A stretch of DNA of 9,504 nt from Armatimonadota bacterium (lineage in GTDB: Bacteria; Armatimonadota; Zipacnadia; Zipacnadales; UBA11051), in contig DPJP01000379.1 in the NCBI GenBank assembly GCA_003542955.1, forward strand, positions 4,266 to 13,769, in the 5' to 3' direction. The position numbers were made by a program, and so were the translations under genes. Every line of letters starts with the position of its first letter. Position 1 is the first letter of the stretch. Under the pieces are notes generated by a model that was not told the DNA's origin, made no database searches, and saw only the letters and a program-made list of their open reading frames with translations. Of the stretch, positions 1 to 6,300 are shown piece after piece.

Positions 1-36
1 AATCTCTGTCGCTATGCCGATACTGCCTGACTGCAT
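1..36 (-). CDS. possible start of the next operon gene (cut by window edge)
   Basis: After the pilO stop there is an ATG at 36 whose frame stays open for 12 codons to the window edge (MQSGSIGIATEI). The position is where pilP or pilQ usually follows pilO, and the gap to pilO would be 24 bp. No Shine-Dalgarno sequence is visible upstream of this ATG, and 12 residues are too few to recognise a family or a signal peptide. The true start may lie beyond the window, so this is a candidate only. Confidence 0.2.
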   Translation of the reverse strand, partial: MQSGSIGIATEI

Positions 37-60
37 GCGGCCGTGGTACGCCGGCTGCTG

Positions 61-903
61 CTACTCGTCCATTCCACCGCCGGCGTCGGCGCCACCACCG
101 CCACTGTCCGCTCCGCCGCCGCCGGGCGCGGGGCCTGGGGCCCCACCGCCGCCCCCGGGTGGCGGAGGAACTCCGCCCGGCATCTCCATCCCGCCGCCGG
201 GACCGGGCATACCGCCGGGGCCGGCCATACCTTCGGGGCCGCCGGGGCCCATGCCACCGCCTGCCGGCGCGGCCGCGGGAGCGGGCTCTGTCTCGGCCAA
301 CAGGTATATCCGCAGTGGAACCGTTGCGGTAAGCATGTCGCCGTCGCCGGAGAGGTCAAGGCCCCCGATGGTGGCGATGCGCTTGTATTGCGACAGTGAG
401 TTGTAGAAGTCCTCTATCTGCTGAAGTGAGCCGCTGACCGACAGGTTGAAGGTACTGCCGACCTCGATGAAGCCGTTGGCCGGTATCTGCGGTGGATTGG
501 CGGCCGCCTGGGGGAAGGTCATCGCCGTATTCAGAGTGATGTCCGTGCCGTCGAGCCACTCCTGCGTGACGCGTGGAAGGTCGTGGCGGTACTCGTACAT
601 GAGCGCGATCATCGCCCCGAGCGGCTGGTAGGAGGATATCGGGAAGCTGCGAGTGTCCTGGAGCTCCTGCAGGCGCGCCTGGGCCTGCAGCCACTCGTCA
701 GTCACCTTCGCCTTTTCCGCATCGGCCGCCGCGGCTCTCGCCGCCACGGCCTCCTCCTGGTCGAGCTGGCTCTGGAGGCTCTCCAACTGCTCCTGCGCCG
801 GCTTGATCATCTTGATCTGCACGAGCACGACGATAGCCGCGACCAATACAAAGGTCACGATGAACAGCACGAATGTTGGCACTCTGCCCAGGGCTCTTCG
901 CAT
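61..903 (-). CDS. pilO: PilO-like type IV pilus inner-membrane alignment protein with Gly/Pro-rich tail
   Basis: 280 residues. Seen: a short basic N-terminus (MRRALGR), one membrane segment at about 9-33, an Ala/Glu/Gln-rich predicted coiled coil at about 35-83, then a domain at about 145-203 whose pattern (FNLSVSGSL, IEDFYNSLSQYKRI, ATIGGLDLSG, TATVPLRIYLLAE) matches the ferredoxin-like fold of PilO. In this family PilO pairs with PilN through coiled coil and periplasmic domain, linking cytoplasmic PilM to PilP and the outer-membrane secretin. Residues 207-280 are an added Gly/Pro/Met/Ala tail ending in acidic MDE; typical PilO proteins are about 200 residues and stop where the tail begins. 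It lies 48 bp after pilN, in the same unit. A GGGAG sits about 12 nt upstream of the ATG, a loose fit. Sequence identity to PilO is weak, so the call rests on topology, fold pattern and gene order. Confidence 0.85.
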   Translation of the reverse strand: MRRALGRVPTFVLFIVTFVLVAAIVVLVQIKMIKPAQEQLESLQSQLDQEEAVAARAAAADAEKAKVTDEWLQAQARLQELQDTRSFPISSYQPLGAMIALMYEYRHDLPRVTQEWLDGTDITLNTAMTFPQAAANPPQIPANGFIEVGSTFNLSVSGSLQQIEDFYNSLSQYKRIATIGGLDLSGDGDMLTATVPLRIYLLAETEPAPAAAPAGGGMGPGGPEGMAGPGGMPGPGGGMEMPGGVPPPPGGGGGAPGPAPGGGGADSGGGGADAGGGMDE

Positions 904-951
904 GTTTCTGGCATGCTCCCTATACGCAGACTTCTGGACCTCGCAACGCGA

Positions 952-1704
952 CTATACGTCCCCTGCCCCGCCGGCATCCGCGTCCGGTGGAGGCGGGCCG
1001 CCGCCTCCGGGACCCGGTTCGCCCGGGCCGGGGCCCATACCGGGCTCGCCCGGCAGCATTCCCTCCGGCCCCATCCCGCCGGGACCGCCGGGTGCTGCTG
1101 CGCCGCCGGCGCCCGGAACGGCCGGCACCGTGATGGCCTCAGCCAGAGTGGCCGTCACCGCCAGAGTGATGGTCTCGCTCGTGATCGGTTGCTGAATCTG
1201 CCCGCTGGGGGAGACGGACTCCCCGGCCGGCACGCCGGACACCTGTATCCCGTTGATGTGCGGGCAAAGCACCAGATTGAGCAGGAAGCGCCCGACGTCG
1301 GTTGTGTCTCCGAGTTCGACTGTGAAGCTCACACTGCTCGGTGGCGTGATCTGGAAGTCTGTCATCTTCGCACGCGAGTAGATGTACTCATTGATCTTCC
1401 AGAAGCGTTCGAAGTACGGCTCGCCGCTCTGGTCGGCTGCATCCACGAAGTCGATCTTCGCCTGAATAGGGGCCAGTTCGGCCTTCTTGGCCGCCGTCTC
1501 GGCCTCGGTGGCGCGCACGGCGTCCGCGCGCTGCTTGGCATCGGCCAGCTTCTGCTCCGTGTCGGCGACCTTCGCCTGCACCGACTTGAGCATCAGGAAC
1601 ATTGCCGCGGCCGCGGCAATGATGATGAAGATGCAGAAGACGAGCAACTGAGCGTTGCGCCGGCCTCGTACAATGACTCGCGGCAGCAGGTCTACCCGTA
1701 GCAC
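952..1704 (-). CDS. pilN: PilN-like type IV pilus inner-membrane alignment protein with Gly/Pro-rich tail
   Basis: 250 residues. The N-terminal MLRVDLLPR corresponds to the family motif (M-x-x-[IV]-N/D-L-L-P) that inserts into a groove of PilM in the cytoplasm. A membrane segment spans about 17-39, a charged Ala-rich coiled coil about 41-88, and a periplasmic domain about 95-192 (FWKINEYIYSRA, VSFTVELGDTTDVGRFL, ETITLAVTATL) has the alternating pattern of the PilN ferredoxin-like domain. Residues 195-250 form a Gly/Pro/Met/Ala tail beyond the usual end of PilN, very like the tail of the neighbouring PilO. The start is GTG at 1704, supported by GGGAGGA six nt upstream. It lies 73 bp after pilM. 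An aspartate replaces the more common asparagine of the N-terminal motif. The role follows from the family and from its place between pilM and pilO. Confidence 0.9.
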   Translation of the reverse strand: MLRVDLLPRVIVRGRRNAQLLVFCIFIIIAAAAAMFLMLKSVQAKVADTEQKLADAKQRADAVRATEAETAAKKAELAPIQAKIDFVDAADQSGEPYFERFWKINEYIYSRAKMTDFQITPPSSVSFTVELGDTTDVGRFLLNLVLCPHINGIQVSGVPAGESVSPSGQIQQPITSETITLAVTATLAEAITVPAVPGAGGAAAPGGPGGMGPEGMLPGEPGMGPGPGEPGPGGGGPPPPDADAGGAGDV

Positions 1705-1710
1705 GAAGCG

Positions 1711-1717
1711 TCCTCCC
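1711..1717 (-). promoter_or_regulatory. ribosome binding site of pilN (fixes the GTG start)
   Basis: On the minus strand GGGAGGA stands six nt before the GTG at 1704. It is a near-perfect Shine-Dalgarno match and supports GTG as the pilN start. Confidence 0.8.
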
Positions 1718-1777
1718 GTACTCGTCCCGCCCGACGGCCGGTGCGCTCTGGTCGCCCCGGCTGCCGGCGAGTGTGCC

Positions 1778-3106
1778 TCAGTCAGTCATGTCGCGCAATG
1801 CGAGCCCGACGGCGATTGCCACCGCCGGCCCCACGTTCTGCAGGTAGGCGTCACTGGCATCGTCGGGATCGCTCTCGACATTCTTGAATGGATTCGCGAC
1901 CTCCGTCTGAATGCCAATCTCCGCCTCGAGGAAATTGCTCAGCCCGGGGATGACGGCACTGCCCCCGGAGATCAGCAGCCTGCTGATCTGCTCATTGCGG
2001 TGCTGGCGCTGGTAGTGCTGCACAGACCGCCGGATTTCGGTTGCCAACTCGCTCAACGGGTCCACCAGGGCGTCGGACACATGGTCCCTCGCCCACCGGA
2101 CCTCGTCGGGCTCGGGCTCGGATTGCTCCGCAGCCGCATCGGGAGGTGGAGTGAGTGCTGTATCGGGCTCGGGCGGCAACTCGTATGCCAGCGCGTCCAC
2201 ATCCAGCCGCGTGGCCATCTCGTCGATGTCGTCGGCGTGCGCAAGTTCCTCAGCCATCTCCGAGTCGGACAACTCGAACACCGAGTCGGTGGCGTGATCG
2301 AGCATGTCCGATTCGACTTCGTATTCATCTTCCTCCGGCTCGAGTCCTTCAACATGCGTCATGTCGGCAAACTGTTTCTTGGCCCGCTCCGCGTCATCTT
2401 GCCCCAGTTGCATGGCCTGGCGGACGGCGGTGGTAAACGCCTCGCCGGCAGTCGGGATGGCGCGGATGAAGACGGGCTGGCCCTGGCAGAAGATAGATAT
2501 CAGCGAGGAGGTATGGCCGATGTGGACGATCACTACGGTCGTCTGCATCAGTGTCTCGTCGCCCATCTCGATGAGCGCGCGCCCCAGCGCGAGCGGCTCG
2601 ACATCAATGGCGACGGGCGTGAGCTTCGCAGCCATCACGGTTTCCGCGTGTGCGTTGACCATGTCTTCCTGGGCGACGGCCAGGAGCACTTCCATGTTCT
2701 CGCTCTCCGGCCCGACGCCGGGATGCTCGACAGGCTGGAAGTCGTAGACGACCTGGTCGATCGGAAAGGGGGTCTGCCGGTCGAGTTCCCACTGTACGGC
2801 GTCGTCGAGTTCCTTCGGCTCCATGCGGGGCATCTCGGCGATGCGGACGACCACGTCGGTGTCACCGCCGACAGAGACAATTGCCTTCTTGACGCCGAAC
2901 CGGCTCTCCGAAAGCGCGTCGAGGATAGCGTCACGAACCGCTACGTCATCAACAATGCGACCGCCCACGACGCTGTTGGGCGGTGTCTGGTAGACCACAG
3001 GACGGCCCCGGAGGACCACATCCTGGCCACTCAGGCGCAACTCGACGGCCTTGATGGTCTGTGTCCCGATATCGAGGCCCAAAACATGGGTGGCGCCCCG
3101 AGCCAT
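1778..3106 (-). CDS. pilM: PilM-like actin-fold ATPase of type IV pilus assembly, with acidic insertion
   Basis: 442 residues from ATG 3106; GGGGAG eight nt upstream decides this start over an unsupported ATG at 3214. PilM is a cytoplasmic actin/FtsA-fold protein that binds ATP and the N-terminus of PilN. Seen: phosphate-1 motif LGLDIGTQTIKAVEL (9-23), the PilM-typical EMPRMEPKELDDAVQWELDR (91-110) followed by PFPIDQVVYDFQPV, phosphate-2 region (191-222, IVHIGHTSS then FIRAIPTAGEAFT), and adenosine motif LLISGGSAVIPGL (377-389). The C-terminal VGPAVAIAVGLALR is also characteristic. Two oddities: the Asp usual in phosphate 2 is His195, and residues about 251-336 are a very acidic, Pro-containing insertion of low complexity, making the protein some 90 residues longer than the usual 350 or so. 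It is first in a unit with pilN and pilO, preceded by its own promoter. Confidence 0.96.
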   Translation of the reverse strand: MARGATHVLGLDIGTQTIKAVELRLSGQDVVLRGRPVVYQTPPNSVVGGRIVDDVAVRDAILDALSESRFGVKKAIVSVGGDTDVVVRIAEMPRMEPKELDDAVQWELDRQTPFPIDQVVYDFQPVEHPGVGPESENMEVLLAVAQEDMVNAHAETVMAAKLTPVAIDVEPLALGRALIEMGDETLMQTTVVIVHIGHTSSLISIFCQGQPVFIRAIPTAGEAFTTAVRQAMQLGQDDAERAKKQFADMTHVEGLEPEEDEYEVESDMLDHATDSVFELSDSEMAEELAHADDIDEMATRLDVDALAYELPPEPDTALTPPPDAAAEQSEPEPDEVRWARDHVSDALVDPLSELATEIRRSVQHYQRQHRNEQISRLLISGGSAVIPGLSNFLEAEIGIQTEVANPFKNVESDPDDASDAYLQNVGPAVAIAVGLALRDMTD

Positions 3107-3114
3107 GGCGATAT

Positions 3115-3120
3115 CTCCCC
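3115..3120 (-). promoter_or_regulatory. ribosome binding site of pilM (fixes the ATG start)
   Basis: GGGGAG on the minus strand, eight nt before ATG 3106. The longer frame starting at 3214 would begin inside the leader just downstream of the promoter, and its first 36 residues do not look like PilM, so 3106 is preferred. Confidence 0.8.
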
Positions 3121-3123
3121 GTG

Positions 3124-3138
3124 GCCTGAATCTCAGGC
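3124..3138 (-). promoter_or_regulatory. small hairpin just before the pilM ribosome binding site
   Basis: The leader RNA reads GCCTGA-GAT-TCAGGC, a perfect 6-bp stem with a 3-nt loop, ending three nt before the GGGGAG of pilM. Such a position can modulate ribosome access or protect the message, but a stem this short could also be chance. Confidence 0.35.
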
Positions 3139-3178
3139 GATGCTGTCGCAGTTCTCCGCGCGGCCGGCCCCTCTGCCC

Positions 3179-3208
3179 GCATGCAGCCAGCCAATCACCG
3201 GCATGCAG
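3179..3208. repeat. direct repeat GCATGCAG x2, 22 bp apart, in the pilM leader
   Basis: The 8-mer GCATGCAG occurs on the plus strand at 3179-3186 and 3201-3208, start to start 22 bp, about two helical turns. Each contains the palindrome GCATGC. Both lie 20-55 bp downstream of the predicted -10 element, where a repressor could bind. This is an observation of spacing only; no regulator is known. Confidence 0.4.
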
Positions 3209-3229
3209 GCGCAAGCGGACCTAGGACTG

Positions 3230-3258
3230 AGTGTAATGTATCAAGGGTGCTTTGTCAA
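3230..3258 (-). promoter_or_regulatory. sigma-70-type promoter for pilMNO
   Basis: On the minus strand a perfect -35 hexamer TTGACA (3258-3253) is followed after exactly 17 bp by TACACT (3235-3230), four of six matches to TATAAT. Transcription would begin near 3223 and give a leader of about 115 nt before pilM. It stands in a non-coding gap in the right orientation and is the best promoter I found in the window. Confidence 0.65.
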
Positions 3259-3280
3259 GCATACACGGCGCCCCCCCTGC

Positions 3281-3298
3281 GGCCCTCCGAGGGCCCTC
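3281..3298. repeat. GC-rich inverted repeat between the giant gene and the pilM promoter
   Basis: GGCCCTC-C-GAGGGCC is a perfect 7-bp inverted repeat around one base (3281-3295), overlapping a second 10-bp palindrome GAGGGCCCTC (3289-3298). It lies about 75 nt after the stop of the giant gene and 20 bp before the pilM -35 box. It could help end transcription of the upstream gene, but there is no T-tract after it in the direction of transcription, so it is not a standard intrinsic terminator. A protein-binding site is an alternative. Confidence 0.4.
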
Positions 3299-3369
3299 TC
3301 GATACCGGGTGTGGCGCCGATGCGTGCCTTTTCACTGGTTATAACAACCGCTTAGACAAAGCGTTCCAT

Positions 3370-6300
3370 CTACGTCGGGTCGAACGGAACGCTCGAGCCC
3401 TGCCGCTCGCGGATCACCGGGCCGGCATTCGGCGAGACAACCGCCGTGTAGACGTCGGCCGACTGGTAGAAGACCGGGTCTCCTCCTGCGCGATTCGGCA
3501 CCCCCGGTGTCGTCCCGGCCGCTGTCGCATTCAGCACCCGCATGTCATACACCGATCCCAGGCCGGTCCAGAACAGCCAGTAGCGCACCGCGTTGATGTC
3601 ATCGCCGGTCTGGTTCTCATTGTTGTTCACCGTGTACACTTCCGGCTTCACGACCACGCGACCTTCCGCCCCACCGGTCTGCACGGGTACCGGCGTATCC
3701 ACCGACCACCCCGGTACCTGGTGGAACTCGTCATAGTCGACGCCGTCGCTGCTGGTGTACTGCACGCGCAAGGTACGGCCGACGTAGTCGGAGGCGACCC
3801 TGATGACCCCGGCCGCAAGCTCGTCCGCGGTCGACATGCTGGCAACCGCGGTTCCGCTCACGGCATCGGCCAACAGGCTGAGGCCCGTCACCGACGGCCG
3901 GTTGACCTGGATGGCGGTGCTATAGCTCTTGTACATGATGGCCGACCGCCCGAAATGCGGCGCCGCACCAACCGGGTAGCTGCGCCGCCAGAAAACCGCC
4001 AACCGTGACGGGTCGACGTTGTCGCGCTCGAGATGGAAGGCCGACGGGCTGTCGTCATTGGCCCCGTTGCGCGTGACACGGTACACGTACGGGTAGTAGG
4101 CCCCGTACAGCGCGACATCCACGAGATTCACGCCGCCGCCGAGTGTCATCGAGTCGTCGAATACCGCCAGCGGATCGCCGGGGTTGTCCACGTTGAACAG
4201 CGGCGAGGTGAAGGCCACCGTACCCGTCGCCGGGTTGATCTCCATCATCACGCGGCGCCCGGGAACCGTGGGGTCCTCGAGGTAGTAGCCGCTGCCGACG
4301 GGGATGCCCGGGGGATTAGGCAACGTCGCGCTGCCGAACGGATACAGCACCGGGGTCACCCGGTAGACGCCACGGGCGCGCAGGTACTCTCCGTTGCTCC
4401 ATGTCAGCCGGAAGAGCCTGGCCTCGGGCCGAGCCCCATCGCCGGGCGCATCGTAGATCAGGCCGATGCAGAACACCGGGTCCAGGATGTTGTCGCGCCA
4501 GATGTAGTCCGGCTGCGTCGAGTTGAGGCTGACGCCTCCCGTCGGCTGCGGGCTGGTGGCGAAGCTGTCTCCCGCCCCGTCATCATGCACCATCCAGTCC
4601 ATGTGACGGCTCGAGAAGGTCTGCCGCACCCCGTTGCCACTGAACTCCTCGGGCATCGGCACCCAGCCCCCGGAACCAGTGTGCACATACGGGCCCATCG
4701 CCGGTCGCACGCGCCTGAAAGCAAGCTTGCCGTAATTGGGCAGCGCAGCGTCCTGTCCGGCCATGCCGTCGATGGCGAAGCGTGTCCAGCAGATGTCGGC
4801 CTGGCCCTCACTGCGCGCGTAGCCGGAGAAGAACAGGTTCACCGTGTTGTCCGAGCTCAGGTACACCGACGGGTCCTTGGCATAGACAAAGGGGCTCTGG
4901 GAGGGCTTCCGGATGCGCACCGGCGCGCCCGGCCACGCGACGCGCGGATCGACAGCGTTGAAGACGTCCTCGCGCCATTCCGCGTAAGCCCGGTTGTCAA
5001 CCGGCACTCGGGCCTCGTTGTTGTCCGTCGTCCCGAGGGTGTAGTTCCAGCGGTACATCAGCTCCTGCCGGCCCTGCGCGCCGGTATGCCAGAACAGCCA
5101 GTGCTCGCCGTCGGTATCCACGAAGCTGCGCAGGTTCTCCTTGGGCAGGCCGGAGGCGTATATCCACTCGCCGGGCCCTGAGCCCGTCCAGGCCCAGCCG
5201 TTCGTCTGGTCGTAGCGCAGTGTCGATTGCGTGCCGCCCGGATGAGAGATGCGGTGATGCCAGAACGCCCAGCGCGCCGAGCCGGAATCGTCGCTCAACG
5301 CCCACGGGCTCGACGAGACCGTCCCGGGCGTCGCGTCGTTGGTCAGATTCGAGGGGTTCACCAGCGCTCCGCCGGAGGTGGTCCATGCATAGCCGCGGTA
5401 GAGCGGGTCACTCGCCCCCGGCCCGACAAAGCCCGCCGTGGCGTAGAGCAGGTTGCCGGCGGCCGTCGTCGATGGGATATCCGCCGCGCTCGCTCCCGGC
5501 GGGCATGCCGTCGGCAGCGATGCCGTCCCCGCTGCACTCGGCCGGTTCCCCGCCCAGATCACCTGGATGCCGCTGCCCGGCACAATGATCGGCACCGGAG
5601 AGCCATCCGAAGAGAAGTAGTCATTCTGCGGGATGCGGCTTGCCGCAATAGTGACGTCGCCGGTCACCACGTCATAGACGGGCTCGAGCGGCAGGTCAAC
5701 CAGCGGGTCATACATCCGCGTCTCGGTCGTCGCCAAAGCCCCGCCGCTGCCGCCGATCTCGAAGGCCAGGTAAGCGTCGCCGTCGGTATCGAGGAAGCAA
5801 AGCGAGTTGCCCACGTAGGTGCCCACCGGTTGCCCGAGCGGGATCGGCCAGCCGCTGCGTCCCGCCGCCAGCAGCCCGTACCACTCATTGCCGCCGGGGG
5901 CCCCGGACCCCGCCGCGTGGACATCCCACTCCGGGTTGAGAGCCCCGAGCGGGTCATACCCGCTCATCGTCCGGCGGGTGATCGGCGCGGTCTGCGCGAT
6001 ACGCGCGTAGGAGTTCTCGTAGGCGGGCGCCTCGATGCGCGAGAACATCGCCTGGCCGCGGTCCTGAACGGGCGCCGACGGGTCGTGGACGCTACTGATG
6101 CGCACCGGGGTGGTGACATTGCCCTCGTTGAGCGTCGACAGCCACGCGCCGATTGAGGTGTCCGCGGGGAAGGCGCGGAAGCCGTTGGCGATATTCTGGA
6201 TGTTCGTGTCCGGCCGTGTCGGTGTCACACCCGGCTGCACGCGCCCGATCTGCAGCGACGGCGTACCCGTGCGAATCAGCGTGCGCCGCGATACCGATAC

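Noticed and set aside
64..1122. Collagen-like Gly-X-Y repeats in the PilN and PilO tails
   Set aside because: Glycines do not keep a three-residue period for more than a few triplets; the tails are irregular Gly/Pro/Met-rich sequence.
3107..3214. A 36-residue N-terminal extension of PilM from ATG 3214
   Set aside because: The added residues do not resemble PilM, the ATG is close to the predicted transcription start, and ATG 3106 has a good Shine-Dalgarno sequence and begins directly before the conserved phosphate-1 motif.
1655..3355. Long plus-strand open frame of 566 codons opposite pilM
   Set aside because: It is antisense to a clearly recognised pilM, rich in Arg/His/Leu/Gly as expected of shadow frames in GC-rich DNA, and has no recognisable domain. 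The same holds for the other long plus-strand frames across the window.
3325..3360. AT-rich patch with TTATAAC as an additional promoter
   Set aside because: No -35 element lies at a usable distance on either strand, and no plus-strand gene follows.
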